A DNA stretch of 64,000 nucleotides from Catonia carolina (lineage: Eukaryota > Arthropoda > Insecta > Hemiptera > Achilidae): positions 431,719,545 through 431,783,544 of the forward strand of contig JAQMRL010000001.1 of the NCBI GenBank assembly GCA_035578175.1, read 5' to 3'. The notes beneath the pieces are model-generated. The model did not search any database, was not told the DNA's origin, and saw only the letters and a program-made list of their open reading frames with translations. Position numbers and translations under genes: made by a program. Shown piece by piece: positions 12,129 through 23,050 of the stretch. Each line of letters opens with the position of its first letter. The first letter of the stretch is position 1.

Positions 12129-13537
12129 TATATTTTTTAATAAGATGTAATTCTTTTGCAATCATTTTTTTTAATGTAAACATATAATTTTTAAGAGAAG
12201 ACGATAAAAGATTGAATAACTTTTTTTAAATCAAAATATAACACGTAGGCTAAAGGATTTTTTTATAACGTGATTCTTTGAAGATTTATCAAACAGATGC
12301 CATGTGGTTAATCAATTTGTAGCCCCAAGAAGATTAATTGTTCAAAAAATAAGTCTAAATAATAGTAAAATCGTCAGATGTTAGCCGATTCTTTTGGAGA
12401 TTTGGTATTTTTCTAGATTTTTAAGCGTATAAAACGAAAATGTCACCGCCGAGCCCGTGTCGTGAGTCCTTACCGTAAAATATGCAACTTGAAAGTTTCA
12501 AATCACCGTAATTATTCGGGCGTACCCTATGTCGGTATGGAGACCACATTTAAAAAAAAATCTGCCTCAAAATTAGATCAAGAGAAGTTATTTTATTCAT
12601 CTTCTTATCATTCTGTCTAATTTGATTTTTTCTAAGTTGTGTTTGGAATTTTTATTACCTTACGTGTAATTTTTGTGAATTAACTTTCGGTCCGTCGGGT
12701 ATGACGTTTCTTTGGTTTTTGTATAATTTTTATTTTATTTTGTAATATGTTTCTATCCGCTATTTGGGTTAACACTGACTTGCATTCTTTTTATACAATT
12801 TTACTAGTCCTAAAGTTTTTCGTGGATTACCACTTCTGTTACCATATTCATAAAATTTGTCCGACTACAATGCTCTAACCAACCATTAGATATTTTTAAT
12901 TTCAAACTTATGCAACCTGAAACTTAGTGCATTCCCTCTGGGAATGCACTAAGCCAGAAATGGCAATAAGCCATTTCTGGCTGTTATTATTATCACTGGG
13001 TCCATTTCAACTAACTATGGGTTACAATACACAACTGAATGCGATTTCTCACGTTTTTTTGCCAGTATTCTCTTATTCTGTGGCTTAAATTTGTTTCTCT
13101 TCTAAGAATACACGTTTTCAATTTCGTTTGTCTTCAGAGATATCCTTCACCTCTGAAATTCTTGTTGTGAAATCTTCAGAATAATCTATTCTGTTTCCTG
13201 TATCTTCGCCTTTAATTCTATTTGTCTACAAATCGTTCTAAACTATTTTCATTTACGAAACTTGCGTATGACCATATTTAGTTTCCTTGATATTTCCGCA
13301 GAAAGTACCTTTTTTACCATAGTAAAGATATTCTCATATTTTTTATATTGGTTCGGTTTCAAAATGGTCTATGTGAACTCATTTCCAGTCATTTTGATGA
13401 GTCCCAAAGCCGTACTTAAAAATGGTTCCTTTCTTTCTATCTGTTTTATCAGATGTACATAATTTAATTTACTCTTATCCATGTACTAAATGTATCAAAA
13501 ATGTTTAATAATGTATATTAATTTGTTTATGTTCCAG
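12129..13537. other. Probable intron upstream of the dpr exon
   Basis: No exon or repeat was recognised apart from the paired hairpins at 12923-12982. The last bases before the exon, ttgtttatgttccag, form a pyrimidine-rich acceptor. Confidence 0.5.
12923..12982. repeat. Two adjacent perfect hairpins
   Basis: The first has 14-base arms (12923-12936 and 12940-12953) around a 3-base loop, TCT. The second has 13-base arms (12952-12964 and 12970-12982) around AATAA. The two share two bases, so the stems abut. Neither arm pair occurs elsewhere in the window. The stems are too short for a typical animal microRNA precursor. Confidence 0.9.
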
Positions 13538-13751
13538 GTGTCGTGGCTACGACGAAAAACTGAGTCAATACAATTATTAACTGTAGGAAGACATGCGTAC
13601 AGCAGTGATCAACGTATCACGTTAAGTTTTCGATACCCAAATAATTGGCGGTTAGAAATAGCCTACGTTAATAGGAGGGATGAGGGCGAATACGAGTGTC
13701 AAGTAGCAACTCATCCGCCGTTAATTAAAAGAGTTAATCTTAAAGTTACTG
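13538..13751 (+). CDS. dpr: Internal exon of a Dpr-family immunoglobulin protein
   Basis: Dpr proteins are neuronal cell-surface receptors with two Ig domains that bind DIP partners in synaptic recognition. This exon encodes 71 codons plus one base: the C to G strands of the first Ig domain. It opens VSWLRRK (the invariant Trp of strand C), continues [14 protein letters not shown], then YPNNWRLEI, and has the DEGEYECQV motif with the strand F Cys, followed by HPP, all typical of Dpr D1. The acceptor is ttatgttccag/GTG and the donor is ACTG/gtaagt, so the exon starts in phase 0 and ends after the first base of a codon. The partner Cys of strand B must lie on an upstream exon that is not visible here. 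'YPNNW' recalls the dpr20 group, but the paralog is not certain. It is the only convincing host coding sequence in the window. Confidence 0.9.
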
Positions 13752-14546
13752 GTAAGTCTCTTATTTCTTTCTTGTTTTAGGCTATTACTTATTTCATATA
13801 GTTACTAACTTACTATTATTTAAGTTGTAGTTTTTTAATGTGTTTTATGCAGACTATTAAGGGAAAACAGTTAAGCAAACTCTAAATTTATGTTTATTGT
13901 AGGTATGCCATGGGCGTGTCTTAGATGTATGTTTGGGTGGTTGGTTAGTTGTGTGCGCACGTGCGTGTGTGTGTATGTGAGAGAGAGAGAAAGAGACATC
14001 ATATAAAATGTTTAAACAGTCTATGGTCTTGAGGAAACACCCCGTACTTGTATAGCTATTCGTGTTGAAGCGCAATTCATTTAGGGACATTCTGTATACA
14101 CCGGTAACCACTGTCTATTATTCAGATTGTACAAAAGTAACTATTGCTTGAGTCCCAGCTCCGTGTAGTTGGAAGAAATGCAGTGCGTTGTTATAGTAGT
14201 GGAAGAATGAATGTGTTAGTAGTATTTCACAGCTGATGCATTTGTAGTAGTAGCGTGTACTAACTCGACTAAAAAAATATTCTTATCATCCGGCGCATAA
14301 ATTTAACAAATACCTACCGAGTTATTAACTAGGTCGGATTCATAATATTTAAGTTACAAATGTATATCAAAATATGTAAATAAATAGATGTAATAAATAC
14401 AAACAAATATGTTAGATACGGAAAGTTTGAAAACGAATGTTTTGTATCAGAGTAATACAACAATCGTTCTCCCAGCATGCGCCACTCATTCATTATACCT
14501 CACCCGTTCCCTTCACCCCGCAACTACACGGAGCTTGGAACCGCAC
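13752..14546. other. Probable intron downstream of the dpr exon
   Basis: Contains a GT/GA-rich microsatellite at 13950-13996 (gtgtgcgcacgtgcgtgtgt, then GAGA). The segment 14405-14545 is less AT-rich, but no exon could be supported in it. Confidence 0.5.
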
Positions 14547-14645
14547 TATACCTTTACTAGGATTTGGCCGAGGAAACTTCGTCTCCAAAAATCAGCTGTT
14601 TAACAACTGATTTGCGGCGACCAGTTTACCTCTAGACCAACCCCC
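14547..14645 (-). repeat. tRNA-derived SINE fragment ('gttggtctagaggt' family)
   Basis: On the minus strand the head gttggtctagaggtaaa is followed by 'aaatcagttgttaaacagc' and 'ggagacgaa', as in the copies at 52362 and 61852. Only about 100 bp of head is present and the B box is degraded. A run of eight or more G's lies directly beyond it. Confidence 0.75.
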
Positions 14646-15547
14646 TGCAGGGGGGGGGTTTCTTATTTTAAAACAATATAAAAGTGTTTATTATGTGATA
14701 AATGTGACTATTCATGGGTGATAGTAAAAAATCTGACATTGGTTTTTTAAATTCAAGTGTACGGATTTTTTAAAATTATTGGTTAATATTCAGAAATATG
14801 GATTTTACGTTTCAAATATTTGTCTTAGACAAATTAATTAATTACGTATTTTAACATAATAACAATTTCATATTTGATTATTTACTTTTCTAAATTTAAA
14901 ATTGTTGGTTCATCTCATAATTGTAATACAGTTATTGTAAAGAGAGTAAATAAAATCAAAATAAATAGGTACGTTTAGTTCATATTTAAATTCGTGTAAT
15001 ATAGGTGCTTTATTTTATAATACACTGCATACATGTAGACTGGGAAAATTAAACCGTTGGTCTACCGCAATCTGGTAAATTGCTCCGTTTTCAAACCTCC
15101 TAAATACTGGGAATTTACATACGCTACACTTTATAGGCTGCGTTTAATATATCAGCACACTTTCAGCATATATCAGCTCACTTTTCTTTTCATGCCACCA
15201 CTTTGGGTATTCACATGCTGCTGCTGCTACTGGATTTATATTTCCTCGTATAATTAATGCATTTTCTCAGAAACAACATTAATGATTATACATAGCTTCG
15301 TATATTAAGTGCTTTATTATATCCTTTCACTGTTAATTTATGGAAAGAGCGTTACAAAAAGAGGTAACCTTTAAATGTAAAAACTCTCATTCATTTGCTC
15401 ATTGAGTGACTAAATGACTGAATCATCCTGCAAATGACTCATCATCATTGTTTAACAAAAACCACAAAATTAGAAAAATATTTTTCTATTTACGTCAGAA
15501 TTACTAAATTCTAAAGTCTAAATTTATATTACGTCAGAATTTTTAAT
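14646..15547. other. No recognisable feature
   Basis: AT-rich sequence between the SINE fragment and the DD41D mariner remnant. The frame at 15057-15257 has no motif. Confidence 0.45.
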
Positions 15548-15916
15548 GAATTTCATGAACAGTTAACCGACGATGAACGCGAGTACAATTTTTTCCAGCA
15601 AGATGGTGCAACATGTCACACATCTCACCAGTCCCTATCTCATATCAATCACGCTTTTCCTATGCGAGTTGTTAATAAAGATTTGTGGCCTCCCCGTTCA
15701 CCCGATTTGAGTATGTGCGATTTTTTTCTATGGGGTTATTTAAAAGGAACTGTTTACCAAACAAACCCCCGCAGTATACATGAGATAAAGAATAACATCG
15801 TGGCAGCCATTCAAGCTATAGACGTTTCCGTATTGCGTCGTATGTGCATTAATAACATTGAACGAGCGCAAAAATGTGTCAGCGTTCAAGGACGCCACTT
15901 TCAGCATCTACTGTAA
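15548..15916 (+). pseudogene. mariner DD41D-like transposase, C-terminal part
   Basis: A single frame open for 122 codons up to the stop at 15914. It has FFQQDGATCHTS (second catalytic Asp) and WPPRSPDLSMCDFFLWGYLK (third Asp), the form seen in DD41D mariners and unlike the HDNAPAH and YSPDLAPCD of the irritans-type copies in this window. I count 38 residues between the two Asp, so about three residues appear deleted. The C-terminal end, QGRHFQHLL, is also typical. The first half of the protein is absent, so it is not functional. Confidence 0.85.
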
Positions 15917-15937
15917 AGGTGAAGATAAAATTTGTAT

Positions 15938-16333
15938 TGTTGTTGTTTAGGTCATCAGCCGAAAGGCTGGTTTGAACCTGTAGATGTTTTACTAAGTAAA
16001 ACGAGGAGTGAGGTGGTTTACCATTGCCTTCCTCACTGAATGGAAAAATACACTTATCAGCATGCCGGGCCCTCTCAAAAGCACATATTTTCCACTCTGC
16101 AAATGACACCTTCATTTCATTCACCACAGGGTCTGGCAGTATAATGAAATTCATTACTTTCAGAGAAGATAACTCTGATTAGTGTCTTTTACACCTCTAC
16201 CTCTTCTGTTCTTTAATGATTCAGTCATTTAATTGGCTGACCATGTGACAAGAAACAGAACTATTTATTTTAGCCCTGCAACTAACAGATTGAGTGTAAA
16301 TAATTTGACACTCCACCTGTCTGTTATGGGCAG
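15938..16333 (-). repeat. 396-bp SINE-like retroposon, copy B, with exact target duplication
   Basis: The best-defined copy of the family. The 11-bp duplication aaaatttgtat lies at 15927-15937 and 16334-16344 and fixes the limits at 396 bp. On the minus strand the unit ends in an (AAC)n tail, so it moved as RNA. It contains a 73-codon open stretch shared with copy D, but all 12 differences I count there change the amino acid, which argues against a conserved protein. Confidence 0.93.
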
Positions 16334-16474
16334 AAAATTTGTATATAAATTTTAAATAAATATGTCAAATTATGTATTAAGTAATTCTATTTATTCACTT
16401 ACTATTTGAATCCAATTGAGTGCCGAAGGCCGCTGTTAAATGCAGCGGGCTACTTTTAAATGAATCACCCTGTA

Positions 16475-16892
16475 TAAGCTACCCTTAAATTATCAATCAT
16501 AAAAAGAAGTGTAAAATTCTTTGGTCACATAAAAATAATGAATGATAATTAATTAAATAGATAAATATTTAACATTTGTAACGATAAAAACAAACTAAAT
16601 TTTAACTTAAATCTACAGCTACAAGTACACAAAATTAGCGATTACAGATAATGACTATTAGCCTACAATAAATCGGGATTTAAAAGTAACTTAGTGTTAT
16701 TTACGTTGAAAATTTCTGCAAAACTCACCTCGTGAGAAGCTGAGTAAGAGCTCATTTGTCGATAAGGGCTAACATACCTAATAAATAAAAATAGATTTTA
16801 AAGGCCTACAAAATAAATGTAGTCTACGTTAGCGTAAAATTTTCTAAGTATGTATACTAACACACAAAATGTAAGCCTACATAAAGAATCTA
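16475..16892. other. No recognisable feature
   Basis: About 400 bp of AT-rich sequence between two SINE-containing blocks. Confidence 0.45.
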
Positions 16893-17087
16893 TTTTTTTA
16901 ATTTATTTATTTAACGTCGCATCAACTGCATCGGTCATTAGCGACGACTTTAGGGTGTAACTGTTTACAATGGAAGATAAAATAATTTTTTTGTAACGTA
17001 TGAAAATATGCTGTGCCTGAGTGGGATTCGAACCCACGACCGCCTGATGAGAGGCGAGCTCGTTTACAACTACGTCAATGCGGCCGA
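16893..17087 (-). repeat. tRNA-derived SINE with CAT-anticodon-like head
   Basis: On the minus strand the head has a tRNA-like anticodon arm (gcctctcatcaggcgg) and a perfect B box (gggttcgaatcccac). The tail reads 'cgctaatgaccgatgcagtt' then 'gatgcgacgttaaataaata', close to the tail of the Gly/Val-headed SINEs at 3009 and 38519. A second copy lies at 63724-63878. Confidence 0.85.
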
Positions 17088-18283
17088 TAAACAATCTTGT
17101 TTTACTTAAAAACAAAGTACAAGGCGTACTTATATTGGACTTCAGATCAATAATCTTTACTTTGGTATTTCGGAAAACCTTGTTTACATCATGATGAAAA
17201 ACTGGGGAAAACGGGAAAGGAAATAACCCTTTCCGTAGGTAAAGTAAAAATATTTTCTGTAGTAATCTCTTAATTGTGCAAAAACAGTTTGTGACTGCTC
17301 CGTTCCAAACAGAACGATAATAAATAAGTGTATATTATATATTATATATTTATGAATATATAAATTGTATATTGAAAGTTCAAGTGTACATTGGAAGTGT
17401 AGTCTATATTGATCAATTCTTAAAAGAGGAATCTCATGTAAATTTTCTGGTGAAAAGAATGAGAGTTTAAACAGAAATTTTGTCAGATTGAGAGAAAATA
17501 CTCCACCGAGTGAAATGCATTTGGTTTAACTAGGCTTAGCGCAATCTTTATTACACTATGGGATAATTGGATGGGAAGCTGCTTTTAACCACCGTATTAC
17601 GCCGCTGATTGTTTAGTATAAAACGTGGAAAACATTTCGAGAATAATACTGAAAATAGAATCTGTAGACTATACTTTTCTCAAAATTTTTAAACAACTTT
17701 AGTTTTAAACATTACAAAATTATACATTTAATCTGAAATATTATATTTAATTAAGGCAAATTATTACATTTTCTTAACGAAGAAGAAAGAAACCAGTAGG
17801 GTATTCACTGGACCTGTTAGGCTTGGAAAAAGTTAAAAAAATTACTATACTACAGGGCAAAGACATTCTGAATTCCTTGCACATAAATTTTACAACTTAC
17901 CTCAAAGGTATACTAGAGACAAAAAATAAATAAAATTTTACACAGATTAAAAAAAAACAGTTTACTTCAGCTAGGGCAGGAGGCCTAATCTTAATTTTGA
18001 AGTCGGTCGTTTCATTGAACATTTAAAATCTGATGAATTTTATTGGGTCACTAAATTTAAATGTTATTATGAAAACCCTCATCATAAAAATACGAATCAG
18101 GCCTCCTGACCTGTTCTAACTTTAAACGTAGTAAGTTCTTGAAGAAAGTGAAAATAATGGCTACCTCCTGCAAAGTCATGAACTCGTTCTGCTATGCCAT
18201 GAACATTGTGTTCCTACTGTAACAAACATTTTATTATTTAGTGCCTTGCTACTACTTTAAATATTTATCCGTATTAATATAGG
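17088..18283. other. No recognisable feature
   Basis: About 1.2 kb, with a TATAT-rich patch near 17330-17370. No gene or shared repeat seen. Confidence 0.5.
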
Positions 18284-18378
18284 CTGCAGTAATACAAAGA
18301 GCTGCAGTTGACAAAGTGAGGATCTCCATGATGGTGTCCAACATTCGAAACGGATTGGCACCTTAAGAAGAAGAAGAA
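18284..18378 (+). pseudogene. LINE 3' end with (AAG)n tail
   Basis: The sequence 'agagctgcagttgacaaagt' and 'atgatggtgtccaacattcg' matches the C-terminal coding end at 60800-60880 (AAVDKVRLTMMIANLR), followed by 'ggcacctt' and aagaagaagaag. It is a very short 5'-truncated copy of that LINE family. Confidence 0.7.
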
Positions 18379-18471
18379 TATAGGCTATTTATTTTAATAA
18401 AAAAATTAACTAAATTGAAACCATTTTGTCTTATACCTTAACGAACTAGAGACTGAGATTAAGTCAGATTA

Positions 18472-18714
18472 AGGGACAGGAAACGAGTCTGTGAAAGCTG
18501 TAAAAAAGAAAGCGGCACCTGTCCCGAAGGAGCTGACAGAAGATGACTTACAGCACTATTTCCAACAATGGAAAATTCGCATGGAGTGTTGTAGGGATAG
18601 AGAAAGAGTGTATATTGAAGGTCACAATAAGTGATTATGTATAGGCTAAAATAAAAATAAAATTTTTTACAACGTCAGTCTCGTTATTTAATAGCCACAA
18701 CTCGTATACTGCGT
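18472..18714 (+). mobile_element. 3' end fragment of irritans-type mariner
   Basis: Matches the last 240 bp of the elements at 25917 and 33188, including 'gagctgacagaagatgactt', the C-terminal coding end and the right terminal sequence ending in 'agccacaactcg' with TA outside it at 18715-18716. The left part is missing. Confidence 0.85.
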
Positions 18715-18716
18715 AC

Positions 18717-19546
18717 TTTAGACTTTATAGGCTTACTGTTCTTACGTGAATCAACTTGCAGAAATGGTTGGCCGTACCAGAAACCAGGTAGGCAGGTTTT
18801 TTTCACGGGCGTAAAGATATTCCTATTGTTCTTATGGCAGTCATGTTTATTCGTCAATTATTAAACCATTTATCAAGAAAATCATGATCAGCCTATATGA
18901 ATTTAATACAGCGAACTGATATTAAAAAACCTAACGCGGGCGCAATTAGTTTTAGTAGTAAACTTGTTAACACTAATCGATGTCAGAATATTCGGCCGAA
19001 ACGATATTACAACAAAATTACTACATGTTAAACGTTCGTATATAGACTACTGCTGTAATTTAAGTATCAAAAAAGGAGAAACTTCCGTTTCACTTGTGAT
19101 ATCTGAGTTTGTTGTACAAAGAACATCTTCCATGATAAAAGGAGAAAAGTGTAGATAGAAGTCGGAAAGATTCCTTTATTAACAATAGTACATAACATGT
19201 GCCTATCGCAACTGAGTGAAAGGAAGAAGTTTTCTTCCGTCTAAACGTCACGGATTAAATTTCTATAGCCCTACTAATATCATCCTTCTTTACTCGAAAA
19301 TACGCAACTTCGTCGTAACTATTCTATTCAGTATCAGGAAAAAGAAGTACTACGACCTAAATATACTTTTTCATTTTATTACAAATTTCTTTACAAAATA
19401 TGATGCTGTGATTTGTAGACTAATGTGACACGTAAACTGGTTTGAGAAAGAAATGAGAGCAATATTGTGTAGGCTGAGGAACATAAGGAATCAGATGATT
19501 CGAAAAAAAAAATTTTTAACATATAATAATGTAATATTATGTCATA
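18717..19546. other. No recognisable feature
   Basis: AT-rich; two plus-strand frames of 64 and 70 codons at 18964 and 19216 lack motifs. Confidence 0.45.
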
Positions 19547-19800
19547 TTATTTTAGAGATAGATAAGGGAATAAATTGCGTATTGTATGAAGTGGAATGTA
19601 TTGAACAAGGATAATTTTAATGGATTGCGATGAATGAAATATTTTTAATAGAAATTCTCGGAAATCTAAACTAGTAGAAACCTTTATTTTATTTTGGATT
19701 TCTTCTACCATGTTCTGGTTAAGCGTAGAAAGTATTAGAAGAGTCTCAATTGTTTGAAAAAATATCAAAACATAGGTAAAAAAACCAGTTAGCGCCTTTG
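19547..19800 (+). repeat. Fragment related to the repeat at 31290-31500
   Basis: Shares 'attgcgtattgtatg', 'gtattgaacaa', 'gatgaatgaaat' and 'agtagaaacctttatt' in the same order as the segment just upstream of the LINE remnant at 31290-31925, so it is probably the non-coding or upstream part of the same element. No coding motif is left. Confidence 0.45.
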
Positions 19801-20289
19801 CAGTGGGTTAGATAGTGTTTGAAATATGAATGGGATTAGTTTTACCGAACATTACTGTTGTTCTTTGGAAAAATAACTACACAAAACACCAGAAAACAGA
19901 ATAGCAAGTAAAATAGTGGGAAAACTGTATAACTCAAAAAACTTAAAAATACTGTGACACTTATTGCTAAGGTCCGTTTCGGGATCTAGGTTATTAAATA
20001 ATTAATACACTAAAGTTTACAAATTACAAATATTTATTAGACTAAAAGATTACAAAATAAATGATTAAACTAATTATAATTAAATAACACAATAAATGAT
20101 TTAATAATTCACTTAAACTAGATAATAAACAATAAATAACTTACAATCACTTTTATAGCTTAAACAGACATACAAAACATAGAAATTGAATTCACATTAA
20201 CTTTATAATACACTCACAAAAGGCTTTACACAATAGACTCACAGACAGTGTTACAATCGTCGACTGACACAATGTTCGGTACGCGCCTA

Positions 20290-22369
20290 GGGGAAGTTGG
20301 GGTAATGCCGGACGGTTTTTTATTTTTGTGTAACGTACCATTCTGTTAAAAGTAAATTCATCATGTTTCAAATAGCTACATTCTTTGATTCATTCTGAAG
20401 TCATTTAAAACTATAAGAAGCAGAAAAAATTATATTTTAGAAAATTGTGAGCGTTTTAAAAAATTGTTACGTGTCCGGTCTTCCCCAAGTTTTTGGGGTA
20501 AAGGCGGACAGCCTTGGGGGCATTGCCGGATAAGCCTTAATCGCTAAGTTTTACACTTCTATGAACTGGAAAGTTGAATAATCATTAAAATTTAAGTTAC
20601 TTAAACATATTCTGGCAGGGAAACTGTTGGAGAGGAAATAGGTTGAACTGTCGAAGCAGTAAAGGTTTCTTTCCATTTTCATTTCCTTTGTTTACTTCTT
20701 CCGCTTCTGCGTTGCATAGCTGTAAAGCTGACTCCCATTCATTCTCAAACTTCTGAACATTGACACACCAGCAGCCTTGAATCCATTTACAGCGTTTTGT
20801 ACGTTAGTTGTTCTTTCCCATGCTACACAAAAGATTGCAGCAACGTCAAACACAGATATTGCTCTTTGATGTGTCTTCAGGAAGTTGTCACACTGTTCAT
20901 AGTAGGCTTTTTTCATTGGTCCAAATACAGTTAAATCTAACGGTTGCATCCTGTGCGAACAATGAGTAATGAAACCATGATAATACCATTTTCTCTGCAA
21001 AAATTCCAGGCTGCGAAACTGCAATGACTTGTGTGGTTATCAAGAATCAGGAGAGTTTTGTTGTCAGTCGTTGCTCCTGAATTTAATTTGAAATGTTTCA
21101 ACCATTCAACAAATAGTTCTTCATTAGTCCATCCAGATTCGGAAACTGCATAAGCTGATCCACCTAGTGCTCCATTAATTAAAACATCATTTCTTATTTT
21201 TCTACCGTATATGAAAAATGGAGGAATGTAGTGTCCAGTGGTACTCACACATGCCACTAGGGTTGTCGTTGTTCCACGCTCTGCACTCACCACTTTCCCA
21301 AGTCGCTTTATACCTTTTTACGCTATCACTTTTAAGAGGTTTGGAACAGTTGGCAGAGCCGTCTCATCCATGTTGAAGATTTTTGATGAAACTATGTTCA
21401 TTATGTATGCATTCATAAACCGATCCAAGATTTTCAAAAACATTATCAACTTCTATTTTATTGAAATCCTTAAGTCTGTTTAGACTTGTAGCCTCTGGTT
21501 TCCTTAGTTTTAAATCAGGGTGTCTGTTTAAAAAAGAATAAAACCAATCCCATCCAGCTGTTTGTTTTCCCCTGTTAAATGGATGGTCTAGCTGCAAATA
21601 TTCTGCGTACTCATATGCGATTCGCCGCACTTCTTTTGTCGTGAGTCCATGAAAAGTATAGCTAATTTTTAAAATGTGATCCCTAAGTGCCATTTCCATT
21701 TCTTTGTTAAAGGTGGTTTTTTTACCTGACGAAGATTCCTTGAAACCGTGCGATTTCAACCTATCGTGAAGGGTGCTTTTAGGAATAGAAAACTCCATGG
21801 AAGCTTGTCTGATCGTCATTTCATTTTTTCTAATAGAATCGAGCGCTCGATTCAAGTTCGATGTCTCCCATGTGTTTCTGTTAGTTTTAGGAACGTAGTT
21901 CCGGACCATAGTTCTGAAAATAACAAACCATAATTAGATTGGGGCATTCCCGGACAAAAGTATGCATGTCCGAGATTACCCCAACACAGTTCTTATCGGC
22001 TGTCCGCCAATACCCCAAGGGACGCCATTTTGATTTTTTTTAAATTGCGATGTTATCTGAGGAAAGATATTTTAGAGTCTATAATAATATTAAAGCTAGT
22101 AAACGAGCGATTTTAACCATAATTTTGTTTTAAATAATGAACCATAAACTTACCTAGCATACAAGTCGGAAAACTAAGTAAAATTCTAGACAAAATTGTA
22201 AAATGTAGTTTTCACTAAACTAATGAACACAAAACACATTTCACTCTACTCACAAACAGAACAGCAATGGAAAGGAACTGTAACAGCATTTCAAAGATGT
22301 CAACCTTATAAGTCGAAATTTACTGCCTGTCCGGGAATACCCCATGTCCGGCTATGCCCCAACTTCCCC
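20290..22369 (-). mobile_element. pogo/Tigger-type element, 2080 bp, TA target duplication
   Basis: Both ends read ggggaagttgggg inward, with 'gccggac' a few bases further in, and TA flanks each side (20288-20289 and 22370-22371). Several further copies of a 'ggggnattnccggaca'-like motif lie just inside both ends (about 20475-20535 and 21943-22020). The interior encodes a broken transposase on the minus strand. It sits inside the TIR element 19953-23050 and is therefore the younger insertion. Confidence 0.92.
20692..21909 (-). pseudogene. pogo/Tigger transposase with two frameshifts
   Basis: Transposase of the surrounding element. The N-terminal 181-codon stretch starts at ATG 21909 and holds an HTH-psq type domain (ALDSIRKNEMTIRQASMEF, PKSTLHDRL, about residues 20-55) and a CENP-B-like second HTH (GWDWFYSFLNRHPDL, about residues 122-136). 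Near 21385 the frame shifts, and the next frame gives the first catalytic Asp (FNMDETALP), a stop, then GTTTTLVACVSTTG and LLILDNHTSH (second Asp). A second shift near 20980 leads to CSHRMQPLDLTVFGPMK, the characteristic third block. Coding remnants end at 20692. Domain order and spacing are normal; the lesions make it inactive. Confidence 0.9.
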
Positions 22370-23050
22370 TACCTACGTCCGATGGACATTCGTCAAAGAT
22401 CAAACGATTACTGGCTGACCGCACTCGGGGGGTCTCTTTTTATACCTACTCATTCATAAAGATTGTTCCAGAACAAAGTAGTGAAATCTACTCAAGTACA
22501 AAAATAACTCTTTATTAATGAATGCTAGAAAAATCCCTTTGTTAACAAGTCAACTATTGTAAATAGAAAACGTAAACAATCTGATAAACAACTTCATAAA
22601 AATACCCTTTTTATAACACACAATACCCTTTTATAATAGGCGTACCCTTCATGGTTAAAACTGTCATTTATTGCTGTTATTGTGTTGTTATTTTTATTAT
22701 TGCTTAATTATTTTTATGAATGGAATTCTGGAACTTTCGTGAACGATCCCGTCTCTTGTTCGTTCTTGTTACAATACAGTGGATAACAGAAATTAACAGA
22801 ACTTGAACTAACAAACGACATAAAATACAAGCAAATAATTAATGAAAAAAATTAACAACTACATGCTAAAACAAAGAAACTACGTGTAGAAACAATTGTA
22901 ATTTACGTGTAGATTTTAACTCGTTTTATTAATTATAATATTTTTAGCTAGTAATAAATACTTGTAATTTTAAACTTAAATAACTTTAAACGAGTGTAAA
23001 TTATTTACTTTACCCAAATCCCGTAACGGACCTTAGAGATAAGTGTCACA

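Larger units (their letters stand above)
15548..16472 (+). mobile_element. 5'-truncated mariner of the DD41D type, split by a SINE
   Basis: The transposase C-terminus (15548-15916) and a right end 'tgaatcaccctg' followed by TA at 16473-16474 bracket a SINE insertion (15938-16333). With the SINE and one copy of its duplication removed, the 3' region is continuous. The 5' half, including the first catalytic Asp and the left TIR, is missing. Confidence 0.7.
19953..23050. mobile_element. Unclassified TIR element (about 1 kb) split by a pogo insertion
   Basis: The left end begins tgtgacacttattgctaagg and the right end, inverted, begins tgtgacacttatctctaagg; similarity continues through 'tccgttnCGGGATnTnGGT' for about 40 bases. 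Without the nested pogo element the unit is about 1.0 kb and very AT-rich inside, with no coding frame. A related left end occurs at 37147. No clear target duplication was found, so the superfamily is unknown; an LTR with unusually long inverted ends is a less likely reading. Confidence 0.75.

Noticed and set aside
17010..17090. A possible minus-strand tRNA gene with CAT anticodon
   Set aside because: Same reasoning: it is the head of a SINE with an A-rich tail and a second copy at 63724.
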